The position numbers and the translations under genes are program-made. Shown piece after piece: positions 54,589 to 64,000 of a DNA stretch of 64,000 bases. The stretch covers positions 20,026,001 through 20,090,000 of the forward strand of contig JBHGNT010000008.1 in the NCBI GenBank assembly GCA_043228905.1, in the 5' to 3' direction. Under the pieces are notes generated by a model, which was not told where the DNA came from, did not search any database, and saw only the letters and a program-made list of their open reading frames with translations. The stretch is from Azolla caroliniana. Taxonomy: Eukaryota > Polypodiophyta. The first letter of the stretch is position 1; each line of letters begins with the position of its first letter.

Positions 54589-54771
54589 CAGGGGCCCATA
54601 GCGAACATATTCACGGATATGTCCCTGCATCCGGATCGCTCTCCGGGTACATTCGTCATCCGGTACCGAAACCGGGGTCTTCGTCATCCGGATCCGAAAC
54701 CGAAACCGGGCTTGTCGGCATTCATCTCCGATATCCGACCATCCCATCCGAAAGGGACCGAAATCCCAACA
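54589..54771 (-). repeat. Copia C' 5' LTR remnant (183 bp)
   Basis: It matches 47187-47369 over its whole length with no difference that I can see. Only the U3 outer part is present, and the left edge abuts copia J. The right edge is followed by the AAGGG target duplication. Confidence 0.9.
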
Positions 54772-54776
54772 AAGGG

Positions 54777-56353
54777 CCCCCCGGAGATTTCCGGAACCAG
54801 AGCACCTGTTGCTAACCGACGAGGGGGAGCCAGAGAGCTTTGAAGAAGCAAAGCATGACACCCAGAGCCGCAGGTGGTTGAGTGCCATGCAGGACGAGAT
54901 GGATTCCCTGCATGAGAACCACACATATGAACTTGTGGAGTTGCCGAAAGGAAAGCGGGCACTTCGAAACAAGTGGGTGTTCAAGCTGAAACCGGGAGAT
55001 GCCGGAAACCCCCCGAGATACAAAGCCAGGATCGTGGTGAAGGGGTTTCAGCAGAAGAAGGGCGTCGACTTCGACGAGATATTTGCCCCGGTAGTGAAGA
55101 TGACCTCCATCCGGACGGTGCTGAGCATAGCAGCAAGCATGGACCTCAAGGTAGAACAGATGGACGTGAAGACGGCATTCCTTCACGGTGACCTCGAAGA
55201 AGAGATCTACATGCAGCAACCGGAAGGATTCGAGGAGAAAGGGAAGGAGCACCTGGTATGCCGGTTGAAGAAGAGCCTTTACGGACTGAAGCTCAAAGGG
55301 TACCTCAAAACGCAGTCCGACCACTGCGTGTTTGTGAAGAAGTTCGAAGGAGGAGACTTTCTAATACTCCTCCTGTACGTGGACGACATGTTGATCTTCG
55401 GACGAGACCAGGTCAAGATACGGATGCTGAAGAAGGCTCTTCACCGAACCTTCTCAATGAAGGACTTGGGTCCGGCGAGACAAATACTAGGGATGCACAT
55501 CATCCGGGACCGGAGCAAGAAGCAGTTGTGGCTGTCACAGGAAAAGTACGTGACAAAGGTGCTTAAACGGTTCAACATGTCGGAAGCAAGACCGGTCGGA
55601 TCGACCCTCCCGGCAAACTGCAAGCTGTCCAACAAGCAAAGTCCCAAGACAAAGGCTGAAAAGGAGGATATGATGAAAGTGCCGTATGCCTCAGCCGTCG
55701 GGAGCTTGATGTACGCCATGGTGTGTACGAGACCGGACATAGGATATGCAGTCGGAGTGGTGAGCCGGTCCATGAGCAATCCCGGCAAAGAGCATTGGAA
55801 CGCGGCCAAGTGGATACTCCGATACCTGAAGGGCACGGCAAACGTGTGCCTCCGATTCGGCTCCGGTAAGCCCGAACTCGACGGCTTTACCGATTCGGAT
55901 ATGTCGGCTGATGCAGATACCAGCCGGTCCACATCAGGGTATGTGATGACGTATGCAGGGGGAGCTGTTTCATGGCAGTCGAGGCTGCAGAAGACGGTTG
56001 CGTTGTCAACCACGGAGGCGGAGTACATGGCGGCTGTTGAAGCCGGCAAGGAAATAATATGGATGAAGGACTTCATTAGAGAGCTCGGTATCCGACAGGA
56101 GGAGTACCGACTCTACTGCGACAGTCAGAGTGCAATCCACCTTGCGAAGAACGCGGCCTATCACTCCCGGACGAAGCACATCCAGCGAAGATATCACTGG
56201 ATCCGGGAAAGGATAGAAGACAAGGAGTTCGTGCTGACGAAGGTCCACACGGACGAGAACGGGTCGGATATGCTGACCAAGGTGCTCACACCCGACAAGC
56301 TGGAAGCATGCCGGAAGAGGATCGGATTGGAGAGACATCCCATGCCGAAGTGA
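54777..56353 (+). CDS. Copia B RT and RNase H (3' part of gag-pol)
   Basis: Continues copia B after the C' insertion with PRRFPEPEHLLLTDE. RT includes NKWVFKLKPGDAGN, VKTAFLHGDLEEEIY and LLLYVDDMLIFGRD. At about 55286 SLYGLK jumps to LKGYLKTQ, so about 17 residues around QAPRQWYRKF, present in copia C', are missing in frame. RNase H keeps DSDMSAD, TEAEYMAA and CDSQSAIHL. The stop is at 56351-56353. Apart from this deletion the frame is intact. Confidence 0.9.
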
Positions 56354-56363
56354 AGGGGGAGTT

Positions 56364-56968
56364 TGTTGGGATTACGGTCCCTTTCGGATGGGATGGTCGG
56401 ATATCGGAGATGAATGCCGACAAGCCCGGTTTCGGTTTCGGAACCGGATGATGAAGACCCCGGCTTCGGAGCCGGATGACGAATGTACCCGAAGCGAGAT
56501 CCGGATGCGGGGACATATCTGTGAATATGTTTGCCAAGGGCTCTTGAGGCTATAGTTGTAAATAGCCCCAAAGTCATATGTGTATAAATATGACTTAGGG
56601 CAAACAGTTTTAATGTTGCTACTCATTTTTCTGTTTTTCCACTCAAGAGGAGTGAAGAGAGAGCAGCCGTGAGAGAGATAGAGCGTGAGAGAGGAGGAGG
56701 TCGACGCCTCTGTGTATTTCCGCCGCCTGTGGCGAGGACAACGAGCTCAAGGTCGTCGCCTTGCAGCTCGCCATTGTATATTTCTCTGTGCATAGTGTTT
56801 GGTTTGGAGTCTTGTACTCTCGTGGTTTTTTCCCGTCTAGGGTTTTCCACGTTAATCCCTGTGTATTCGTGTTCTTTCTCTGTGGTTCCTATTTTCTGCT
56901 GCATCGATTCGTGCTTACTCGGTTGTGGCCGAGTGGTGAAGGTTAATCGGAGGGTCGATTTCTCTACA
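56364..56968 (+). repeat. Copia B 3' LTR
   Basis: Preceded by the polypurine tract AAGGGGGAGTT (56353-56363). Same length as the 5' LTR, and followed by GTAAG. Confidence 0.93.
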
Positions 56969-56973
56969 GTAAG

Positions 56974-57560
56974 GTCCTGGCACTACCGCTTGCCTCCTCC
57001 TCGCTTGATGTTTCGGAAACCGTGCCCCGAATCCTCCGCCCACTCTCAAACTGGCTCTTCCCGTTCCGTAGTCACCGGCCTCAGCCTTGGCCGTCCCCTT
57101 TCCGCTAGACGAGAGGGTCGTTAGCTTCGCACCCTCTCCCACGTCGCCGTTGCATGCTCTTCCGGCCTCCGCATAGGCCCCGTCCTCCGCGTGTAGGGAG
57201 GCGTATTCCTCCGTAAGTTGAAAAGGTGACTTGTTCCACACCTTCCATGTAATGGCACCATCGTACCGAACCTGGTACACAGCCTCATCATTATTTTGCA
57301 TCCGTCAAGAAGGCGGCTTCCTTCTCGACCTGTATTTTCCTCTCAATTCGAGCATCGTTGGCTTAAAATATTTTGGTACCCCATCCCCACTCCAATGGTC
57401 GACTTCTTCGACCGCACTCTCAACGGCTTCCAAACCATTTCTTGTCCACCCTTCTTCCGTGTATGTTCATCATCGCCTTCGAGATTGCCGTCACAACGAA
57501 GCCCTCTTCATCCACGCCAACTCTCCCTTGCTGCCTTTCACGTCGGGTTTCACCAAAAGA
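56974..57560 (-). mobile_element. Element E interior, 5' part
   Basis: Continuation of element E beyond copia B. A minus-strand frame (57301-56974) has YDGAITWKVW and KLTTLSSSGKG, similar in order to QYDGTTGVSVEQVTLSSCE of element D. The primer site TGGTGAAACCCGACGTGAAAG is at 57555-57535, next to the LTR at 57561. No pol sequence is seen. Confidence 0.65.
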
Positions 57561-58219
57561 TGTTGTGGTATTCCACGGGTACGTGTAGGATCTTAGGCGG
57601 GACCGTGGGGGTCTTGGACTAGGGAGATGGATGGTGGAGTCCTTAAGCTTTGTAGGCTTCGCTCCGGAATCGGCTTCCGGTTCCAACGAATGTAGGGTTT
57701 CACAAAAAGACGGTTCACTGTGAATATGGACCTGACTCAAATATGTTACAAGGAAGATAAATATACACTAAAATGAATATATATTACAAGAGTCTACAAC
57801 AAGACGGTTACATGCCTGAATCTGGTGGCTATTACAAACAATCGGTTAATACATCAAGATGAGAATGGGCAGACCGGTGAAAGCGAGTCAAGTGGGCTGC
57901 CGGGACCGTGACGTCCATCGTTGGTCACACCCCGAAGACGATGGCGTGTTCCCGTGCCACTTCGCCCTCCCTTCTCGAACCGGCCACCATGCGAAACGTT
58001 CTCCATCGAGGAGAGGAAACCAAACCTTCAAGTGCCGCCACCGGAATGCTGAAGAGCCGCTGTTGTAGAAACCCCAAACCAAAACACTAACTCGACCAAG
58101 AAGAAGGTAAACCCAAAACCCCAAGCTTATGAAACCTAGATCACATAAAGAAACCCGAAACCTTAAATCCCCCCATAATCTCTCACAAGATGAAGAACGA
58201 GACGAATTACTAAACCAAC
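57561..58219 (-). repeat. Element E 5' LTR, truncated
   Basis: It aligns with 40255 onward (TGTTGTGGTATTCCACGGG against TGTCGTAGTATTCCGCGGG) for about 659 bp, then stops at 58219, where LINE-H begins. The missing 380 bp and the absence of a target duplication show a deletion or rearrangement at this edge. Confidence 0.85.
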
Positions 58220-58221
58220 TA

Positions 58222-58724
58222 CAAAAGACAGAGCATAATTTTTATGGAAAAAGAAAAAACATCCAACTACAAAAGTAGGCAAATCATTAGGTGTTTCTAT
58301 TTTGAGCCATATGTAGCATTTATTTTGATCATTTTTTATTATGGACACATATTTCTCTATTTCCTTCTTAATCAAACATGTCACCCCTCCTTGTCCTCTT
58401 CTTTGTCTTGGATTTTTCTTCCATATCAAAAACTGTACATTATAGTTTCCTAAACCTTAAATCCTTTGAGTATCATGCTCCCATGTTTCAACAAGAAGTG
58501 TGATATCCGAGTCATCGGTAATCTCCTCTATGCCAAATCCCACATTCCATGGGTATCCATTGCAATTCCAAAAGCATAGTCGTAAAAGGCGTAGGTTAGT
58601 CTCATAGATCACGTGTCCCTATTTGCCTACATTTCCATCTTTAGGCACATCCTTAACCTTATTTTTCAATCTTTCTTCATATGCTTTACGGCGAGCATTT
58701 TGTTGTGAGATAGTACGATCTTCA
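58222..58724 (-). pseudogene. LINE-H ORF2 start: endonuclease N-terminal part
   Basis: The minus strand gives QQNARRKAYEERLKNK and then LRLLRLCFWNCNGYPWNV, DITLLVETWEHDTQRI and GQGGVTCLIKKEIEKYV. This is the first half of an AP-type endonuclease, related to LINE-alpha (LAETWEHEAKRI). It has two stops. It is cut at 58221 by the element E edge and separated from its upstream part by copia G. Confidence 0.8.
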
Positions 58725-58944
58725 TGTCGAATACGAGTGTATAATGGCCGTATTCACACTGTCCCTTTGGACAGCCCAAGTTTGGGCTATTTCTGTAAAT
58801 AGCATAAAGGGCAGTTGCCCTAGGATAGTCACTCTATAAAGTGACTTTGTAACCTTTAGAGGTGGTTGTTGTTGTTGGTTGTCATTCTTTGTAATTGTTG
58901 CTATTGGAATATAACAATTTGGTTGACATCCGGCTCATCAGAGA

Positions 58945-59976
58945 TGAGTCTAAGGAGGTTCGACGGTTTGAACTTCAACTTCTGGAAGGAACAAATGCAA
59001 GACTATCTCATAGTCAAGGGTCAGATAGACCCGATTGAGAATGAAAATCCTCCAGAAGCATACAAGGCAAACAAGTGGCTAAAGCCAGACAGAATTGTCC
59101 GCGCCATGATTCGGATGCACTTGTCGGAGTCAGTGAACTTCACAGTGCAATCATGCACGACAACTTTTGAACTTTGGAAAACACTATCGGAAACGTATGA
59201 AAAGAAGGTCTCGACAACGAAGATGTATCTGATCCGGCGCCTCTACAACTTGCGGATGAAAGAATCTGATTCGGTTTAGGCACACCTCAACGAGTATGAA
59301 AGCATAAGCTCCCAAATCTCGTCTCAGGGGACGACAATCGAGGATGAACTCAGAGCAATGATACTCATGAGTAGTCTCCCCTCTTCATGGGAAACTTTCA
59401 TTACAGCCGTGTGCAATGCTTCAGCAGTTGCCGTTAAGTACTCCGAAGTCACAAGCTCAATCCTGACTGAAGCAGCTCGGAGAAAGTCTTTCGCCAAAGA
59501 CTCGGCAGATGAAGCTTATGTAGTACAAGGTTCGACCGACCGATCAAACAACCAGGGAAGAAGTTCTTCCCGACTGTCGAACAATCAGCGAAGAAACCGA
59601 ATCTGCAACTACTGCAAGAAACCGGGACACATCAAAGTCGACTGTCGGGCACTCAAAGCAAAAACCGACAAAGCTCAGAGAACGGATCAGAAGAGTAGAT
59701 AGCATGAGGAAGTCAACTACGTTAGCTCTTCAGCCGAAATTTTGACGACCAACCCGAACATATTGTCCATAGAGAACCCAGTCGAATCAGAAGTTCTGCT
59801 TACGACTGAGGAATCGAGCACATGGCTCCTGGACTCGGGCGCATCGTATCATGTGACACCTTACCGATCTCAGTTTTGGCAATACTCGGACCGGCACTCC
59901 AACTCAATTCGAGTCGGAAACTCGTAGCACTGTGCTATAATCGGAATCGGCACCGTAGAGCTCAACCTTCCAGGTG
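58945..59976 (+). pseudogene. Copia G gag and protease
   Basis: It starts MSLRRFDGLNFNFWKEQMQ. The gag domain is followed by the knuckle CNYCKKPGHIKVDC (about 59607) and the protease motif LLDSGASYHVT (about 59830). Stops at about 59277, 59699 and 59925. This gag is only distantly like copia A/B. Confidence 0.88.
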
Positions 59977-61065
59977 GCTCAACAGGCACCCCGACAGTGG
60001 TACAAGAAGTTCGACGACTTCATCCAATCAGTCAGCTTCTCAAAGAGCGATGAGGACCACTGTCTCTTCACCAAACACCTCAAGATGGGTCTCCCGTCTT
60101 CCTCATCATCTACGTGGACGACATGTTACCTTCCGGTCGGCATGCCAGAGAGCTCACCAAACTCGTTCAGAAACTGTAGTTGAAGTTTGCAATGAAGGAC
60201 CTCGGTCCGGCAAGAAACATACTTGGTATGAAGATTAGTCGGCATCGCGATAAACGAAAACTTTTCTTGTCTCAAACCGACTACATCGGACGTGTCTTGG
60301 AACGCTTCAACAGGCACTCAGCCAAGTCTACTTCGACCCCGTTCCCCATTAACCTTCGGCTGTCTCAGTGAGACTGCTCGACATCCGGTTCGCAAGGGGA
60401 AGATATGAAGTCGGTATCGTATGCACCAGCAATAGGCTCCCTTATGTACGCAATGGTCACGACACGGCCTGATATTTCTCACGTCATAGGAGTTGTGAGC
60501 AGATTCATTCATAACCCAGGCTGATCGCACTGGAATGCAGTCAAACATGTGTTCAGATATCTAGCTGGCACAAAAGACCACGGCATTCTTTTCGGCCCGA
60601 ACTCAACCTCAGACGTAGTCGGTTACACCAACTCGGACTTCGCCGGTTGTGTGGACAGTCGGAAATCAACAACCGGATACTGTTTCAAATTCGGCAATGG
60701 AGCAATCTCGTGGAAGTCGAAACTTCAGGAGTGCATAGCCACCTCAACGATCGAAGCGGAATATGTAGTTGCGTCCGACACAACAAAAGAAGATTTATGG
60801 CTCGGTCGGCTAGCGCACACGTTTCGACAAGTCGACTCCGACTCGGCTCCAGTTGTCTACAGCGACAGTTAGGGTGCTATTGCTTTGTCAAAATATCCGG
60901 TTCACCACAATGCCTCCAAACATATAGACGTTCGATATCACTTCATTCGGGCCTGTGTCATTTTAGGGAAAATCGGTCTCGAGAAAATATCCACAACCGA
61001 CAATGTCGTAGATGGAATGACCAAGTGTCTTTCGGCGGATCATTTCCGGTCCCTTCGACACTAGA
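59977..61065 (+). pseudogene. Copia G RT (second half) and RNase H
   Basis: Protease sequence joins directly to QAPRQWYKKFDDFIQSV, so pre-integrase, integrase and the first half of RT are absent. RT continues with IIYVDDML, DLGPARNILGMK and MVTTRPDIS-like text. RNase H (60549 on) has GYTNSDFAG, TIEAEYVVAS, YSDS followed by a stop (about 60870), and DGMTKCLS. Several frame changes occur. Confidence 0.88.
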
Positions 61066-61293
61066 TGGGTGTAACGAAAAATCGGTCTGGTTAAAGTCAA
61101 ACACACAGCATAGGATGGTTTCGGACCACCGACATTGGTTCTCTGAGGATCAGCTTCAACTCTTCCGACCCGACCGGTTCGGTCTTTTGTCTTCGGATCT
61201 TGCCGACTCTAACAAAACCGATCTGTCTGATAAACCTTGTATATATACCTGTAATTCTTTAGATAACCCATGTATATGCCCATTACGGGGGAG

Positions 61294-61552
61294 TTTCGAA
61301 TACGAGTGTATAATGGCCGTATTCACACTGTCCCTTTGGACAGCCCAAGTTTGGGCTATTTCTGTAAATAGCATAAAGGGTAGTTGCCCTAGGACAGTCA
61401 CTATATAAAGTGACTTTGTAACCTTTAGAGGTGGTTGTTGTTGTTGGTTGTTATTCTTTGTAACTGTTGCTATTGGAATATAACGATTTGTTTGTACCTA
61501 TCTCTCTCTCTCTCTCTATGTCTATCTTGCTTATGCGCATACACAGGTTCTC
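61294..61552 (+). repeat. Copia G 3' LTR
   Basis: It matches the 5' copy through TTTGTAAC-GTTGCTATTGGAATATAAC and then adds about 65 bp with a (CT)n tract, absent at the 5' end. It has a GGGCTATTTCTGTAAATAGC palindrome and a TATAAAG box. Confidence 0.8.
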
Positions 61553-62360
61553 CTTCAAACAAAATGTTGCTTGCACTTCCGCATTGACGGCCTTGTCCCC
61601 AACACTTCACTCACAAAGCATTGCGTACCTTTGAGGTATACCCAACTATTTTTGAGTATGATCCGCCGCTTTGTATCATCTGTCATTGTGCATACAATAA
61701 GCCTTTCTCCGGAGGGAGTAACACCATGTTTCCCAACTCGGTGTGCCCCATATACATTCACATTTGACATCCCCTAATGCATGCAATGGCCTTTCCAAGG
61801 GATGCGGGTGTTTCCATACTCTCTTCTTTAATCCCACAGACGACAATGTTCTTTGATCGTCGTTCACGTTCTTTCAATTCATGGACATCTATGCTTTCTA
61901 TATTCTTCTCTTGATGCATCACATGCATATTAGATGAGTTTGATAGCACATCCCCACCACAAACATTGGCCCATGATTTCGTTGTACATACATTTTTCAT
62001 CTCACTTACATCCCGTCTCATCGTGTCCAATTTTTCTTCTTTTAATGCTTCCTTTAACTCAATCTTGTTAAGGCGCTCATTTGTTTCAAAAGAAGCTCTT
62101 TTACATTCTTGAATCTCTTCTTGAAGTTTTGCAACCACTTGTTTAAGACTTTCATTCTCAATGACAACACTTTGGAGCTTAGCATTCTCTTTCATTAACG
62201 TCCTAATCTCTTCACCTTGCTTGTTTATGGTTTCTTGAAGAGAAATCAAGTGACTCATAAGCATTTTGGCCATTGCATTGGAATCGAGATTTGTTGGTGA
62301 TCTCGGCTCATTATCAATCATACCCCTGAACTTTGCGGTGGCTTTACGAGTATTTGCCAT
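61553..62360 (-). pseudogene. LINE-H ORF1: coiled-coil plus RRM-like nucleic-acid-binding protein
   Basis: The minus-strand frame starts MANTRKATAKFRGMIDNEP at 62360. A long coiled coil follows (LISLQETINKQGEEIRTLMKENAKL to EALKEEKLDTMRRD, about residues 30-125). Next is KNIVVCGIKEESMETPASLG. After a one-base slip near 61765 comes NVYGAHRVGKHGVTPSGERLIVC, DDTKRRIILKNSWVYLKGT and a C-terminal RKCKQHFV. This order (coiled coil, RRM-like, C-terminal domain) is that of LINE ORF1 RNA-binding proteins. It continues across copia G into 58724. Confidence 0.75.
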
Positions 62361-62621
62361 TTTAGGGACAAAACCTACAAGAAGAGAGAGATAGAGAGGG
62401 AAGGAGAGAGAATGTACCTTTCACTCGATTTAGGGCTTCAAAATCTACCTTCCGTTTGAGGAACCATGGGGCAAAGATGGTTGCGGATGAAAATGCATAA
62501 CTTCTTGCCAGGGTAACGGAAATTAGTAAATGAACATTCTTTAGAAATCTCTCTCAAAGAGCTTTCCAACGAGCTATAGAACGTAGAAAACAATGGCCGG
62601 AGTTAACTTACAGAGACCTTT

Positions 62622-62667
<46 letters not shown>
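62361..62667 (-). mobile_element. LINE-H 5' leader with (GA)n
   Basis: Purine-rich on the plus strand, with a (GA)n run at 62626-62667. Like the LINE-alpha leader it is CT-rich in the direction of transcription. The exact 5' end is unknown. Confidence 0.5.
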
Positions 62668-62669
<2 letters not shown>

Positions 62670-63039
62670 ACGATTACAAAAAATCAAAGAACTGTATTAC
62701 CAAGGAATCAAGAATAACCAACAGTTACAAAGAGAGGGAAAATGTGCTTATGTCATCACCTTCTCTCTAAGTTCTCTCACTAGTACCGCCTCTTGGGAAA
62801 GAGGTCGTATTTGAATTACTTAAAGAATATGTGTCATAGGACATTAATTTCTATGACACACTAGTTACTATACAAGGAGGTGCGGTGTTCACACACTTGA
62901 GTATCCTAGAGTGTGTTCCCACTCATGGGAAGTTGATTTGGATTCTCAGAACGCCCCTTTAAACACAATTTCCGGCCGTTGGATGGTTGGTTCGAATTGG
63001 CTTTGGCTTCAAATGGCTGGTATACTCTTACTGCTCTGT
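62668..63039. other. Spacer with a 10-bp hairpin
   Basis: TGTGTCATAG (62830-62839) and CTATGACACA (62851-62860) are perfect inverted repeats with an 11-base loop. The rest is probably the 3' leader or LTR of copia I, but I cannot fix an LTR start. Confidence 0.45.
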
Positions 63040-64000
63040 ACTCCCCCTCAAGCTCGGTAGGTCAATGGTCGAAACACCCAGGTCGATTGTGAACTGCCGC
63101 AGCTTGTCGATTCCCAAGGACTTGGTAAAGAGGTCGGTCGTTTGTAGGTTTGTGCTGATGTGTTGCAAGTCGACATCCCTGGCCAGAACTAGCTCTCAGA
63201 TGAAGTGATAGTGCACTTCGATGTGCTTAGTCCGAGCATGGAAGACTAGGTTTTGAGTGAGATGGATATTGCTCATGCCGTCGTAGTAGAGGAGAATTGG
63301 ATTCTTGATGGGAACGCCCAAATCCTTCAAGATTCTCTTGAGCCAAATGGCTTCACATGCAGCTACGACTGCACCCTTGTATTCGGCTTCGGTGCTCGAC
63401 AGTGCGATTGCTGGTTGTTTCTAACTACTCTACAATATGGCGCCACTACCGACAGAAAATTCAAATCTGGATGTTGATCATTGGTCGGCTCTGTAGCGGG
63501 CCCAGTTGGCATCAGTATATCCTTTGAGTCATATCGGTGTGGCTGTTTTGTAAAGGATGCCAAAATCCATGGTTTCACTCACATACCTTAGCACTTGCTT
63601 AGCACAATCAAGATAGATTTTGTGTGGATTTTGCATGAACTGGCTAAGAAGGCCGACCAGGTAGTTCAGGTCAGGCCGGGTAATTGTGAGGTAGATGAGG
63701 CTTCCGACTAGTTGACGATAGTGCGTCGGCTTACACTCTCTAGTGCCTAAGTCAACATCTAGTTTTAGATTTCTATCAAGAGGAGTAATGACGAGCTTAC
63801 ATTGTATCATCCCAAACTTGTAAAGAAGATTGATGATATATTGCTTTTGAGAAAGCATGATGTTGTCTAGAGTCTGAATTACTTCTATTCCTAGAAAGTA
63901 ATGGAGCTCTTTCATATTGGTCATTTCGATCGGCTGGAGAGGAGCTTCTTGATATGCTCAATATCCGCTAAATGGTCTCCTCATATGACCAAGTCATCCA
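63040..64000 (-). pseudogene. Copia I: end of RT and RNase H
   Basis: The minus strand enters the window in RT (DDLVI-like, about 64000-63985). It reads MKELHYFLGIEVIQ, LTPLDRNLKLDVD, YRQLVGSLIYLTITRPDLNY and VLRYVSETMDFGILY (63924-63529). RNase H then follows in broken frames: SSTEAEYKGAVVAACEAIWLK (about 63400), RTKHIEVHYHFI and TTDLFTKSLGIDKLRQF. It ends with a polypurine tract TTGAGGGGGAG near 63050-63040. Stops occur near 63430, 63460 and 63200. It is the branch most like Copia-1 at the left edge of the window. Confidence 0.88.

Larger units (their letters stand above)
46767..54771 (-). mobile_element. Copia C', nested in copia B and internally replaced
   Basis: Flanked by AAGGG at 46762-46766 and 54772-54776, exactly where copia B coding is split. 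The left (3') LTR is complete; the right (5') LTR keeps only 183 bp. The interior keeps minus-strand RT-RNase H up to an N gap. It then holds material that is not copia C' (hAT, PPR, copia J). Either later insertions and deletions or scaffolding errors explain the interior. Confidence 0.85.
43681..56968 (+). mobile_element. Copia B, full-length with a nested insertion
   Basis: Two 605-bp LTRs (43681-44285 and 56364-56968) begin TGTTGGGATTACGG and end TCTCTACA. I see only about four differences between them. The flanks carry the perfect 5-bp duplication GTAAG (43676-43680, 56969-56973). Inside, gag to integrase (44315-46766) is split from RT-RNase H (54777-56353) by copia C'. Without C' it would be about 5.3 kb, normal for copia. 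It sits inside element E. Confidence 0.93.
58725..61552 (+). mobile_element. Copia G, integrase-less, inserted in LINE-H
   Basis: The 5' LTR-like sequence starts TGTCGAATACGAG (58725); the 3' LTR (61294-61552) starts TTTCGAATACGAG after the polypurine tract CGGGGGAG. CTTCA lies at 58720-58724 and 61553-61557, a likely 5-bp target duplication, and LINE-H coding continues across it. The 5' LTR is shorter at its 3' end and no standard primer site is seen, so leader sequence was lost. At 2.8 kb it is far below a full copia. Confidence 0.8.

Noticed and set aside
1-64000. CRISPR arrays, bacterial operons, phage or plasmid features
   Set aside because: No direct-repeat/spacer pattern, no ribosome binding sites and no prokaryotic genes; the content is plant retroelements.

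Overview
The window looks like nuclear DNA of a land plant, and I can support nothing in it but transposable elements and gene debris. The plant assignment rests on Ty1/copia elements whose primer binding site TGGTATCAGAGC matches the plant initiator-Met tRNA, an intron-bearing BED/DUF659 hAT transposase, a pentatricopeptide-repeat (PPR) pseudogene, a 5S rRNA-derived piece of plant type and a short AAACCCT telomere-type tract. The PPR phrasing and the unusual FLDDIPIKG reverse transcriptase of the young gypsy element hint at a fern, lycophyte or other non-flowering plant, but this is only a hint. I see no intact host gene.

Layout. 1-5186: a decayed copia element (Copia-1) split by a 1.5-kb solo LTR (S1, 1816-3319) that carries a 111-bp minisatellite, followed by the Copia-1 3' LTR. 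5187-6005: a second copia fragment. 6006-8536: AT-rich debris with a hAT fragment, a gypsy protease fragment and a 5S rRNA-derived segment. 8537-29290: one LINE (LINE-alpha) in pieces. A copia element (copia A, target site CCCCT) entered its ORF1, and a later rearrangement left a full element, a truncated second unit and a solo LTR in a row (9214-16572). A young 7.9-kb gypsy element (gypsy F, minus strand, identical LTRs) separates ORF1 from ORF2. 29960-34589: a second gypsy (gypsy C) whose promoter carries a heat-shock-type element, with its own inserted solo LTR (S2).

34590-58219 is a deep nest: gypsy C contains copia A', which contains a non-autonomous gag-only gypsy (D) and a related decayed element (E). 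E contains copia B (43681-56968, target duplication GTAAG), and B contains copia C' (46767-54771, target duplication AAGGG). C' holds a 100-N gap, a hAT gene, a PPR pseudogene and another copia fragment (J). 58222-62667: a minus-strand LINE (LINE-H) interrupted by an integrase-less copia (G). 63040-64000: the 3' end of a minus-strand copia (I).

How the parts relate. Gypsy F, D, E and S1 look like one lineage. F and D share gag homology, D and E share a distinctive tRNA-complementary primer site with F, and F and S1 have 4-bp target duplications and similar LTR ends. F supplies pol; D has only gag and is a plausible dependent. The LTRs of F, D and S1 share one promoter layout: a tRNA-like A-box/B-box pair on the antisense strand, then CATGCA (RY) motifs, then a TATA box. 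Gypsy C has the same kind of antisense tRNA-like pair, but with a four-unit heat-shock element next to its TATA box. This shared LTR design is the most interesting signal I found.
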